Assembly: GCA_947467625.1 (NCBI GenBank)
Contig: CANIJN010000001.1
Location: forward strand, 1 to 64,000
DNA: 64,000 bases
From: Opitutia bacterium
Lineage (GTDB): Bacteria > Verrucomicrobiota > Verrucomicrobiia > Opitutales > Opitutaceae
Direction of reading: 5' to 3'
Translations under genes and position numbers: made by a program
Notes under the pieces: model-generated
Databases searched by the model: none
Told to the model about the DNA's origin: nothing
Seen by the model: only the letters and a program-made list of their open reading frames with translations
In this document: piece by piece, positions 1 to 8,920 of the stretch
How positions within the stretch are numbered: the stretch's first letter is position 1
Layout of the letters: each line of letters starts with the position of its first letter

Positions 1-866
1 CGACGCCGATCGATCTGGCCGATCCGGCGCGGCCCGGAGCGGTCAGGGAATCCACGCTGTGGGCGTACCGGGCCACCGACGGGCCCGTCTGGTTCGACTT
101 TCAGTTGCACAAGTCGCCGACCAGCCCGGCCAAGGTTTTGGAAAAATACCAAGGAATCCTCCAGACCGACGGGGCCGCCGGACTTGCCGACATCGGCCGG
201 TTGGACGGCCGCGTCCGGTATCTCGGATGCTATGCTCACGCGCGGCGCTACTTTGTAAAAGCCGTGGACGCCGGCGAACAAGCCGCCGCGCCCTACCTGC
301 GCACGATCAACCACCTGTTCCGTACCGAGCGCCTCGCCCGCCGGTTCAAGCTGAAGCCGGAAAACTTCCAGGATCTTCGCTCCCGCCGCAGCGTGCCTCT
401 GGCCGACAAACTCTTCGCCGACGCTCTCGCGGCTATCCCCAACGCCGAACCGAAGACTCGGTTTTGGCAGGCGCTCAACTACCTTCTCGGCCAGCGCAGT
501 TCGCTCCAGCGCTGCCTGAGCGAACCCGGCGCCCTGATCCACAATAACCCGGCCGAGAATTGCATTCGCCCTCTGAAACTCGGCGCCAAGAACTGGCAGG
601 CGATCGGCCACCCAAGCGCCGGTCCCCGTCTGGCCAACCTGTTCTCCCTCGTCGAAAACTGCAGGCAGGAGGGGATCGATCCCGAGGCCTACCTGATCGA
701 TATCATCACACGGCTGTCCGATCACCCGATGAAGGCCATCGCCGCCTTGCTCCCTCGCGCCTGGAAGGCCTCCCGCTCCGCTTTGACTGCCGCTGTCGCC
801 TGATTGCATCCGCACAGAGTACCGGAACTGGCGCGCTCTGTCTGCCTGTTAGAAATGTACGCTTAC
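1..866 (+). mobile_element. IS66-family insertion sequence, right part
   Basis: Transposase C-terminus followed by ...TGTACGCTTAC (859-866); its reverse complement GTAAGCGTACA begins with the GTAAGCG-type terminus typical of IS66 ends. Left end lies outside the window. Confidence 0.65.
3..803 (+). CDS. IS66 family transposase, C-terminal part (truncated by window edge)
   Basis: Open frame runs in from the left edge (TPIDLADPARPGAVRESTLWAYRATDGPVWFDFQ...) with IS66-like DDE segment GILQTDGAAGL...YLGCYAHARRYF and IHNNPAENCIRPLKLGAKNW; stop at 801-803. Confidence 0.9.
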   Translation, partial: TPIDLADPARPGAVRESTLWAYRATDGPVWFDFQLHKSPTSPAKVLEKYQGILQTDGAAGLADIGRLDGRVRYLGCYAHARRYFVKAVDAGEQAAAPYLRTINHLFRTERLARRFKLKPENFQDLRSRRSVPLADKLFADALAAIPNAEPKTRFWQALNYLLGQRSSLQRCLSEPGALIHNNPAENCIRPLKLGAKNWQAIGHPSAGPRLANLFSLVENCRQEGIDPEAYLIDIITRLSDHPMKAIAALLPRAWKASRSALTAAVA

Positions 867-1432
867 GTTGCAGCCCTTGCGCTGATCGGTGGCGCCCGTC
901 GCCACAAAATCTGGGCGCCGCTCCTATCGCAAACATGGCGCCAAGAGTTCGCGCACCAACCGCTCCACCCCCGCAGCGTCCAACGAGACCGCCCACTCGA
1001 TGCGCCTGCGGCCAACGCACCGCGATCGCAGAACGCGCCATGGTCCCGCCGGAAAAACCGTCGCCCACGATGCGCGCCCGCTCGATTGGCCCCGGCCCGG
1101 CGTGGTCCTACGCCCGCCGCCGGTAAATCCACGCCCACAGCGTGATCAGCTTGATTCTCCGCTCGTGCGCGAACACGGCCTACGTCTGTCCGCTTGCGCG
1201 ATATGCTTCGACCATTGGCTCCCGCTCACTGCGCGTTCGATGCCTTCCGCGCTTCCCCTTCACCTCTGATTCCCCGGCCTTGGATTCTTTCATCCGCTCA
1301 CTCTACCGATTTTCGAACCTCCCGTCGTCATGTCCCAGTTGAACGCTTACGATCGATCAGGGTTCCTCCGGAGCGATCAATCGCCATCTCCAACCACCCG
1401 AGCCCTCCCGCGCACTCGCCGAAAACCCAACC

Positions 1433-2659
1433 TTATGCCTTCAGATGCGCACAGAACCGAGCCAGCCGAGCGACCCCTTTCTGAATAATCTCATCGCTGG
1501 TCGCATAACTCAGGCGAAGATAACCCTCGGCACCAAATGCGCTGCCGGGCACGGCGGCGACTTTCTCGGTATCGAGCAGCCGATTGCAGAAATCGAGGTC
1601 CGAAAGACCGAAGCTCGAAATGTTGGGGAAGAGGTAGAAGGCACCTTCAGCCAATAGACACGAAACCCCAGGTATCTTATTGAGCTCCCCATGAAGGAGT
1701 CTGCGGCGGCGATCAAAAGCGCCGAGCATCACGGACAATGCAGCCTGCGTTTTCTCTTTTTCTTTCAGGGCGGCGAGCGCACCAAATTGAGCAAACGTCG
1801 TGACATTGGAGGACATTTGGCTCTGCAACTCGGACATGGCCTTGGCAATCGGGGCGGGCGCAAGCGTTGTGCCAATCCGCCAACCGGTCATCGCGTAGGT
1901 TTTTGAAAAACCAGCGACGGTGATCGTGCGCGCTTCAACGTCCTTGCTGAACGTCGCAATGCACGTCGGCTTGGCCCCGTCATAGACAAGATGCTCATAC
2001 ATTTCGTCCGAAAGAATGTAGAGGTTATGTTTCATCGCGACGGCCACGATGGCCTCCAGTTCTTGGCGTGAGTAGACGGCGCCGGTCGGATTCGAAGGAG
2101 AATTGAGTATGAGGAGCTTGGTGCGCGGAGTGATGGCAGCCTCCACCATCGCGGGCGTGAGGCGGAAACCGGTCCTGTCATCGGCGAGCACAAACTTCGG
2201 CGTGGCACCGGCAAGCTTCACCATCTCCGGATAGCTGACCCAGAACGGCGCGGGAATGATCACCTCATCGCCCGGCGAACAGGTCGCGAGCACCCCGAGA
2301 TAGCAGCTGTATTTACCGCCCGGTGATACAATCACCTGAGAGGGCGCGGCCTTCAGCCCGTATTCTGCCAGATAACGGTCGGCGATCGCCTGGCGAAGTG
2401 GCTCAATTCCGGGTGTCGGCGCGTATTTCGTTTTACCGCTCTTGAGCGCGGCAATGCAGGCCTCCTTAATGTGTTCGGGCGTATCGAAGTCGGGCTCGCC
2501 AGCGGCGAAACCGCACACGTCTTCACCGGCAGCTTGCAGTGCTTTCGCCTTCGCATCGACGGCCAGCGTCGGCGATGGCGATACGTTACGGGCCCAAGTG
2601 GAGAGTTGCGCGGGAGGATTACTCATAGACAAACGTGAAAACGAAAGAGTCGCGTTCAT
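1433..2659 (-). CDS. aspC: pyridoxal phosphate-dependent aspartate aminotransferase (class I/II); true start may be MSNPPAQ... about 11 codons downstream
   Basis: [53 protein letters not shown] motifs of subgroup I aminotransferases. Confidence 0.9.
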   Translation of the reverse strand: MNATLSFSRLSMSNPPAQLSTWARNVSPSPTLAVDAKAKALQAAGEDVCGFAAGEPDFDTPEHIKEACIAALKSGKTKYAPTPGIEPLRQAIADRYLAEYGLKAAPSQVIVSPGGKYSCYLGVLATCSPGDEVIIPAPFWVSYPEMVKLAGATPKFVLADDRTGFRLTPAMVEAAITPRTKLLILNSPSNPTGAVYSRQELEAIVAVAMKHNLYILSDEMYEHLVYDGAKPTCIATFSKDVEARTITVAGFSKTYAMTGWRIGTTLAPAPIAKAMSELQSQMSSNVTTFAQFGALAALKEKEKTQAALSVMLGAFDRRRRLLHGELNKIPGVSCLLAEGAFYLFPNISSFGLSDLDFCNRLLDTEKVAAVPGSAFGAEGYLRLSYATSDEIIQKGVARLARFCAHLKA

Positions 2660-2697
2660 GGAAAAGCAAGCCCCAGTGACGCTCGCCGCTGTTTGAA

Positions 2698-2730
2698 CAA
2701 AAAAAAGCGGCAGTCAAAAGACTGCCGCGA
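2698..2730 (-). terminator. Rho-independent terminator
   Basis: Perfect 9-bp stem GCGGCAGTC-AAAA-GACTGCCGC at 2707-2728 with A-tract 2699-2706 on the left (U-tract on the minus strand), just downstream of the 2765..3100 gene. Confidence 0.85.
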
Positions 2731-2764
2731 AATGGAACCGGCGCACCAGCACCAGCTAATTCTG

Positions 2765-3100
2765 TTATTTGCCCGACTTCGCCGCCTTAGCAGCCTTAGC
2801 AGCCTTCACTGGCAGGCTCTCGAGCGCGTAGCGCATCAGCTCTCCCACACTTGCGTCCTTTTGACGCGAGAAACGCTTAAGCGTCGCGCGTTGCGCGGAC
2901 GTCACACGGACGGAAATTTGCTTATGCGGATCACGGACCGGAACACAGCGCTCGAAATCGAACGTGTCTAGGGCCAGTCGCACAACTTGACTCGAAGTCG
3001 TGAACGCATGACCAACGCGGCAGTTCTCAATCCTAGAGATGAGCGAAACCGGCAGGTCAAAGGTGAGCGGGGCGGAGGATTTGGGTGTTTTTTTTGCCAT
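2765..3100 (-). CDS. small hypothetical protein, possibly ribbon-helix-helix-like
   Basis: 111 aa ORF; SLISRIENCRVGHAFTTSSQVVRLALDTF; Lys/Ala-rich C-terminus (KAAKAAKAAKSGK); followed by a strong terminator. Confidence 0.6.
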   Translation of the reverse strand: MAKKTPKSSAPLTFDLPVSLISRIENCRVGHAFTTSSQVVRLALDTFDFERCVPVRDPHKQISVRVTSAQRATLKRFSRQKDASVGELMRYALESLPVKAAKAAKAAKSGK

Positions 3101-3232
3101 GGTTTGACGGCGTTGTTGACGCCTGAATCAGTCGAGCAAGGAACGTTCAGTCGCGGTCCGCAAACCAAAAGTTTTTTCGGCAAAAGGAATCCTCTTACCA
3201 CAATTTACGTACGACGACGACAGACCGGCCAG

Positions 3233-3895
3233 TCACTCGACGCCAACGCACCCGAGGACGAGTTTGTAAGCTTCCGCCGGAGTTGTCACGAGACGCCACG
3301 ACTTCGCGAGAATATCAGCCTCGATCTGACGAGTGTGACGGATCAACACCGTGTCCACCTGACAGGTAAAACCCCCTAAAACGTCCACGTCGGCATCACC
3401 CACGAAAAGCGCGTGCGCTGGGCTGACTGCGACTCGGCGGAGGATCTCGCGCAAGCCCTCTGCATCCGGCTTATGGGTCGACAAATCGTCGCCACAGACG
3501 ACCGTATCAAAATACCCAGTCAGACCGTGGCGTTCGAGAAGCCTGTCCGTCGTTTCCCGATCGCGTCCGGTCCAGATGGCGAGCGCGACGTCCCGGTGGC
3601 AGAGTTTTTCGAGCACCCCGTTCACCCCAGTAAACGGGACAATCATATGGTGGTTTTCGTCGTGAAACCGTTCCATCCGCGCCAAGGCCGCAGGCGTATC
3701 CCGCGGATCATTGAGCAAACCCGGCATGAATCGCTCCGGCGGGCCGCCCAGTCGGGCGAAGATTTCCATGGTCGGACGGCACGGCCCAAAGGGCTCGATC
3801 GCGTAGGTAATCGCCTGGAGCACGAGCGGCAGGCTGTCGACCAGCGTACCGTCTAGGTCGAATACGACGGCCTCGGTCGGAGCGGTGCGGCTCAT
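3233..3895 (-). CDS. HAD family hydrolase (phosphoglycolate phosphatase-like)
   Basis: VFDLDGTLVDSLPL motif I, TGRDRE motif II region, HKPDAEGL and FVGDADVDV motif IV. Confidence 0.85.
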   Translation of the reverse strand: MSRTAPTEAVVFDLDGTLVDSLPLVLQAITYAIEPFGPCRPTMEIFARLGGPPERFMPGLLNDPRDTPAALARMERFHDENHHMIVPFTGVNGVLEKLCHRDVALAIWTGRDRETTDRLLERHGLTGYFDTVVCGDDLSTHKPDAEGLREILRRVAVSPAHALFVGDADVDVLGGFTCQVDTVLIRHTRQIEADILAKSWRLVTTPAEAYKLVLGCVGVE

Positions 3896-4770
3896 GGGGC
3901 AATCCTCAGAATGCGCTCGGCGGCCGGGCGACTAATGTCGTCCAGCAGGCTCGCCGGTGCGAACGTCGCAGAGGGCAGTGCGAGGTTGAGCGCAGCCGCC
4001 GTCACCACGAGACGGGTCTTATCACGGGTGATTTCGTCACGCACTTCAAACGATTTGGGAATCCACTGCTCACCGACCTTCTTCAAATCGAGCAGTGAAA
4101 GCGTTTTCGTCACTCGCCCGTCCTTGCCGATGGTCTCGATCTGGGTGGGCGCATTATACTGGGTATCGAGATAAGCGCGCACGGCGCCGACCTCGGGATT
4201 TTTCGCCGCAAATGTCGCCGGCGGCCGAAAAATGAATACGTGCGCGGGCCGACCGCGCATGCGGGCGATTTTCTCCAACGTGACGCCGGGCCAATAGAGG
4301 AAGGGCATCTGCAAATCGAACGCCGTAAGATTCACCCCCGGCACCACGGGCTCAAACAGTTTGGCGACGTCCAATTCCGTGACCCCGTGATCGACGAGAC
4401 GCCACACTGCGGCCCGACCGCCATTTTGAAAGAGCAGCCGCTGTTCGAGTGCGTCGCTTCCCTTCAACGCAACGCGGGTGATACTCCCTTCAGTGTTACG
4501 GCTGCCCCACATCTTGCCTTGGAAGGATTTTTCCTCGCCGCGACGAGGCAAGGACCTCAACTCGAAATCAAGAAAATAGTCGCCGGTAATGCCGGTCTGG
4601 CGAAACTGCACTAAGATGCGCGCGACCTCCGCCGCGTCGGGCAACCCAACCTGCGCCAACTCGGGTGGGGCATTGCCCGGCCCCGCGGCGAAAACCGACG
4701 CTGACAAGGACCCTAAAATGAAAAACGCCCGCCAAATAATGGCGGGCGAAAATCTGTCATGGTTCGCCAT
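3892..4770 (-). CDS. outer membrane lipoprotein-sorting protein-like (LolA-like fold) protein
   Basis: Signal-like N-terminus; MWGSRNTEGSITRVALKG, LLDLKKVGEQWIPKSFEVRDEITRDKTRLVV; 4-bp overlap with the HAD gene. Confidence 0.6.
   Translation of the reverse strand: MANHDRFSPAIIWRAFFILGSLSASVFAAGPGNAPPELAQVGLPDAAEVARILVQFRQTGITGDYFLDFELRSLPRRGEEKSFQGKMWGSRNTEGSITRVALKGSDALEQRLLFQNGGRAAVWRLVDHGVTELDVAKLFEPVVPGVNLTAFDLQMPFLYWPGVTLEKIARMRGRPAHVFIFRPPATFAAKNPEVGAVRAYLDTQYNAPTQIETIGKDGRVTKTLSLLDLKKVGEQWIPKSFEVRDEITRDKTRLVVTAAALNLALPSATFAPASLLDDISRPAAERILRIAP
4721..4748 (-). terminator. candidate intrinsic terminator/attenuator after secG, inside the 5' coding part of the next gene
   Basis: CGCCCGCC-AAATAAT-GGCGGGCG perfect 8-bp stem (4726-4748) with A5 on the left (U-tract on minus strand). 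Confidence 0.55.
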
Positions 4771-4777
4771 GAACGCC

Positions 4778-5176
4778 TCAGGGCTTCTTGGGCGCTTCGG
4801 GAGCGGGCACAGCGGAGTCTGCCGGTGCGGCGGGGGCCGGAACCGTCAGAGGAACCGTCGTGGCGGCAGGCACCGGCGCGGCTGCGGGGACGGCGATCCT
4901 CGGCAACATACTGCCATCAGCCGCAGCGGCATGTTTATTCTCGTAGATGCGCCCAAGATAGAGCGCAAACGCCAAGACGAAAAACATCACGGCGGCGTAG
5001 ATTGTGGATTTACTCAACACGTTACCCGTTTCGGCACCGAAGGCCGCTTCGGCGGCACCGCCGCCAAGAGCTGCGCCCATGCCACCGTCTTTGGACTTCT
5101 GCGCCAAGACGACGAGCACGATAAATAGCGAAACGAGGATGAGGACGAAGGTAAGAATTCCGAGGACGATACTCAT
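4778..5176 (-). CDS. secG: preprotein translocase subunit SecG
   Basis: [53 protein letters not shown], typical SecG core, then an Ala/Pro-rich tail. Confidence 0.9.
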   Translation of the reverse strand: MSIVLGILTFVLILVSLFIVLVVLAQKSKDGGMGAALGGGAAEAAFGAETGNVLSKSTIYAAVMFFVLAFALYLGRIYENKHAAAADGSMLPRIAVPAAAPVPAATTVPLTVPAPAAPADSAVPAPEAPKKP

Positions 5177-5248
5177 GTGAAAGGTGGAAAGGAGCAGACG
5201 CGGGCGCGGGTTGTCAATGGCACTCTCAGGACGTTTTTGTCTTCGGGC

Positions 5249-6175
5249 TCAGGCCTCCACGCCGAACTTCTCAAGGAGTCGCTGCAAGTCTTCGTTCCCC
5301 CGGTATTCGATCACGATGCGTCCCTTTTTCGGCGAGTGCAGCAGCGCCACCCGCGCCCCCAGGTGCGACGTCAGCTTCTTTTCGATGCCAGCAACGGTCG
5401 CAGCATCCTTCGGCGTCAAGCCACGCTTGGCAGGTTTCGTGGACGGACTTCCGTCGGAACCTTTGGCTGATTGCGCGAGTTTTTCCGTGCTGCGGACGCT
5501 CAAGCCTTCCTCAATGACACGACGGGCGATGAGGGCTCGGCGCACGGAATCCTCGACGCCCAGCAACACCTTCGCATGCCCGACACTGAGCAGGTTCTTG
5601 GCGACAAAACCCTGCAATTCCCCTTCGAGAGAAAGCAGCCGAAGCGAATTTGCCACGCTGGCGCGCCCCTTGCCCACGCGCTCGGCGGCGGTTTCCTGCG
5701 TGAGGTCAAAATCGCGAATCAGGCTGGCGTAGCCGTGCGCCTCTTCAATCGCGTTGAGCCCTTCTCGCTGTAAATTTTCGATCAAGCCGAGCGCTGCGGA
5801 CGAGGCGTTGCTCGCCTGCACGATTCGCGCGGGGATGGTTTTAATCTTGAGCTGCTGGAAGGCGCGCCAACGACGCTCGCCGGCGATCAATTGAAACTTT
5901 TCGCCGTGCTTGCGAACCACAATCGGCTGCAGGAGCCCCTCGGAGCGAATACTCTCAGCCAGTTCACCAAGCTGTTCCGCAGGAATGTCACGGCGAGCTT
6001 GATACGGGCTCGGTTCGATCAGGTGCACGGCTATCTCCGGATAGCCCGGAGCAACCGTCGCAGGGGCGGACGGCGGTGTCGTGGGTGACGGCGGAGCAAT
6101 GACAGCGGTGGGCTTGCCGGCGGCGATGAGGCCGCCCAGGCCGCGACCGAGGCGGGATTTGGGTGCTGCGGACAT
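5249..6175 (-). CDS. parB: ParB/RepB/Spo0J family partition protein
   Basis: YQARRDIPAEQLGELAESIRSEGLLQPIVVRK, AGERRWRAFQQLKIKTIPARI, IENLQREGLNAIEEAHGY. Confidence 0.92.
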   Translation of the reverse strand: MSAAPKSRLGRGLGGLIAAGKPTAVIAPPSPTTPPSAPATVAPGYPEIAVHLIEPSPYQARRDIPAEQLGELAESIRSEGLLQPIVVRKHGEKFQLIAGERRWRAFQQLKIKTIPARIVQASNASSAALGLIENLQREGLNAIEEAHGYASLIRDFDLTQETAAERVGKGRASVANSLRLLSLEGELQGFVAKNLLSVGHAKVLLGVEDSVRRALIARRVIEEGLSVRSTEKLAQSAKGSDGSPSTKPAKRGLTPKDAATVAGIEKKLTSHLGARVALLHSPKKGRIVIEYRGNEDLQRLLEKFGVEA

Positions 6176-6178
6176 AAA

Positions 6179-6841
6179 TTATTTGGCGGTGGGGATGATT
6201 AACGTCTGGCCGACCTTGATGAGCGAGGGATCGGAAATCTTATTGGCGCTGACAATATCTTGCTGCTTTGCGCCTGTCTTTTTGGCGATGAGGGCCAGGG
6301 TATCACCCTTTTGCACGAGGTAACTGCCACCGTCTTTCACGGACGCATCAGCAGGCGTGGCCGGGATCTGGTTCGGTCGCCCACCCTGAGATTTCGCCAA
6401 TGACTCGAGTGCCGCATTGGTCTGTCTGCCGAGTTTCTCGAGCTGGGTACGCACAATCAGGAGGGTCTCGTCCTGCGACGTACTCACCGCGGATTTGACC
6501 ATACGATTGAGGTCGGCGACGGCCTCGTTCAACTGCGCCAGCGTCGCATAAGCGCGAACGCCCTCTTTGGATTTGCGGCGGAGAGCCGAATTTTCCAACT
6601 CGAGTTGTTCTACCCGCAACGAGAGGTCGCCGACCCGTTGCACCAAGCCCCGCACATCTTCACGCAAATTGGCCACCTCCACTTGGGCAGCCGCGTTTTG
6701 CGCACAAGCGGTCAAGGCGAACGCGGCGCTGAAAAGCAAACGGGAAAACATGACGGCGCAGCTTGGAGAAACGTTTTCCAAAAACAAGTGAAGAGAGCTC
6801 ACCCCGAAAGCCGACCGTACCGATGCTGCCGGATTGACCAC
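6179..6841 (-). CDS. LysM peptidoglycan-binding domain protein (possible lipoprotein; a later ATG may be the true start)
   Basis: C-terminal LysM: SYLVQKGDTLALIAKKTGAKQQDIVSANKISDPSLIKVGQTLIIP; predicted coiled coil; FALTACAQ lipobox-like. Confidence 0.8.
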   Translation of the reverse strand: MVNPAASVRSAFGVSSLHLFLENVSPSCAVMFSRLLFSAAFALTACAQNAAAQVEVANLREDVRGLVQRVGDLSLRVEQLELENSALRRKSKEGVRAYATLAQLNEAVADLNRMVKSAVSTSQDETLLIVRTQLEKLGRQTNAALESLAKSQGGRPNQIPATPADASVKDGGSYLVQKGDTLALIAKKTGAKQQDIVSANKISDPSLIKVGQTLIIPTAK

Positions 6842-6995
6842 TGCGGTGGTCTAAAAATCAAGGTGCGTTGGTATGAGAACTCGCGGCCGCAGTGAGAGCC
6901 GCCGGCCAATCCGAGATGTTCGGTGATCCCTCTGTCGCCAGTATTCGAATTTAAATACATACGGAAGAGCAGTGGCCTCTCGCTCGCCGTCACGC

Positions 6996-8024
6996 TTAAC
7001 GCACGGCCCGCACCGGCGCGACGGCCGCGAATCGCGTCACGAGCTCGCGCATGGGCCGCGACCCCAACGTCGTTCCCATTGGAATGGAGCAACCGCGCAA
7101 AAATTCTGTCGCCGGGAGCATGCGCCCGCCAGCGCGCTGCAATCGACGCACGCGCAAAACCCCATGACCGGTCGCAATCAGCAGGCCCTCCACATCGCTA
7201 CCGATAACTTCACCTCCGGTCCGTGTGCCTGCGTTCAGATCCGCCACCTCAGCAAGGCCAAATTTCACCGATTGGCCGTCAATTTCAACCGTGGACGCCG
7301 GCCAGGGAAACAGCCCGTTGATGCGGGCAGCGAGCGCACTCGCTGGGGCGGTGAAGTCGAGCGCTCCGTCCTCTTTCCCTAGCTTCCGACAGTGCGTCAC
7401 CGCACCGTCGTCCTGGGTCGCAAACTCGAGTGTTCCTGCGGCCAGACGGGGCAGCGAGCGCGCCACCAGCGGTACGCACGCGAGGGCGAGTTTCGCTTCA
7501 ACGTCCAGCGCCGTGTCCAGCGGTGCGATGCTCACCCGCTCGGCGTCGGCCACGGGCCCCGCGTCGAGTTTGCGCACGATCCGCATGAGGCTGACGCCCG
7601 TTTCACGTTCGCCGCTCGCGATCGCCGACTGAATGGGAGAGGCCCCGCGATATTTCGGCAGTAGCGAGGTATGCAAATTCAACGTACCCAGCCGCGGAGT
7701 GCTGATGAACTCATCGCGCAGGATGTGGCCATACGCCATCACGAGGGCGACATCGGCGCCCAGAGCGGCCAGTTGCGCGCTCACCTCGTCGGTGAGCTTC
7801 TCCGGCTGGAAAACCGGCAACCCGCGGGCCAGCGCCCACGTCTTGATTTCGTTCGAAGTGATTTTTTGCCCTCGCCCCACGGGACGGTCAGGCTGCGTGA
7901 AAACAGCGATGAGGGTGGCGACGCCACTCCCCTCGCCCGCCAGCCATTCGAGCAGGGGCCGCGCGATGGGATCAGACCCCAGAAACACCAGCTTCAACCG
8001 GCTCACGTGAGCGTTCCCAGCCAC
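6996..8024 (-). CDS. fmt: methionyl-tRNA formyltransferase
   Basis: LVFLGSDPIARPLLEWL, FTQPDRPVGRGQKI, LNLHTSLLPKYRGASPIQ, GVSLMRI...LDAGPV. GTG start at 8024 or the GTG at 8006. Confidence 0.92.
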   Translation of the reverse strand: MAGNAHVSRLKLVFLGSDPIARPLLEWLAGEGSGVATLIAVFTQPDRPVGRGQKITSNEIKTWALARGLPVFQPEKLTDEVSAQLAALGADVALVMAYGHILRDEFISTPRLGTLNLHTSLLPKYRGASPIQSAIASGERETGVSLMRIVRKLDAGPVADAERVSIAPLDTALDVEAKLALACVPLVARSLPRLAAGTLEFATQDDGAVTHCRKLGKEDGALDFTAPASALAARINGLFPWPASTVEIDGQSVKFGLAEVADLNAGTRTGGEVIGSDVEGLLIATGHGVLRVRRLQRAGGRMLPATEFLRGCSIPMGTTLGSRPMRELVTRFAAVAPVRAVR

Positions 8025-8920
8025 GCGTTCACGGCCGGCGCGAGGGACGACGCAAACGACGCGTCTGTATCCGGCTTCGGCAGACCGTCGAAGACTCCCC
8101 AGTGTTCAACGTGCGTCGTGCTTTGGCCGGGTGCGAGTTTCACCAGCGGACTCAGCGTCTCAAACTCGATCATCTCCCCGTTGGTAAAAGTCTCGAACGC
8201 GCACCCGAAATCAGGATACACGGCTCCCGCGATCACCGGCGCGGATTTGACGAACGTCGTTCCTTCCAACCAGTAGGCCGACCAGCCGGGATAGTTAGTG
8301 ATGCCCAATTTCTGCGCGACTTTCGCCTTAGCCACATCGATGCCGACGAAGTCACGGTGTAAATCCCAGAGTGGCAGAGCGAGGTCCGTGTAACTCCACG
8401 GCACGAAGGAATACGTCGGCAGCAAATCTCCCGCGGCGTGATTCCCTTTCGGCAGCAAGGGCAACACCCCGTACCCACCGGCACGAAACATCGTGAGCGC
8501 CCACACCGCCGTCTCGACCGGCCACAATCCGTGATTGGTCAATGCATGCGTCACCTTCACGGTGCGCTCCCCCACGATCTCAATTTTCATCGCCTTCTGC
8601 ATCCCGGTCTTCGGCTCGACGGGCTGCGCGAGCGCGACTCCATTGCGCAGCGGCTTTACCGCCAACGGCTCATCGTCCGGCTGGTAGGTGCGAACAATGT
8701 CCTCCGGCGAATGCCAGAGGCGATGGCCACCACGGACGGCGAATCCGTGGGCGCGCGGCGCATCCGCCAGGAACTGAATAAAGAGATTCCCTGCCTTACC
8801 CTGCTTCGAACGGAATTCGACGACGCGCGGGCCGACGGACGTCGTGACGACGAGTTCTAGGTTCTTCGTGGCGAGCGCGATGGCCTCGCCGCCTTGGTAA
8901 TTAGTCTTCGAGTGTTTCAT
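8003..8920 (-). CDS. conserved hypothetical protein, DUF4380-like
   Basis: MKHSKTNYQGGEAIALATKNLELVVTTSVGPRVVEFRSK...GGHRLWHSPEDIVRTYQPDDEP; start inside the 3' end of der. Confidence 0.65.
   Translation of the reverse strand: MKHSKTNYQGGEAIALATKNLELVVTTSVGPRVVEFRSKQGKAGNLFIQFLADAPRAHGFAVRGGHRLWHSPEDIVRTYQPDDEPLAVKPLRNGVALAQPVEPKTGMQKAMKIEIVGERTVKVTHALTNHGLWPVETAVWALTMFRAGGYGVLPLLPKGNHAAGDLLPTYSFVPWSYTDLALPLWDLHRDFVGIDVAKAKVAQKLGITNYPGWSAYWLEGTTFVKSAPVIAGAVYPDFGCAFETFTNGEMIEFETLSPLVKLAPGQSTTHVEHWGVFDGLPKPDTDASFASSLAPAVNAWLGTLT

Noticed and set aside
875-1430. Several overlapping 60-190 aa ORFs after the IS66 end
   Set aside because: No frame shows a convincing protein motif; treated as non-coding or decayed DNA.
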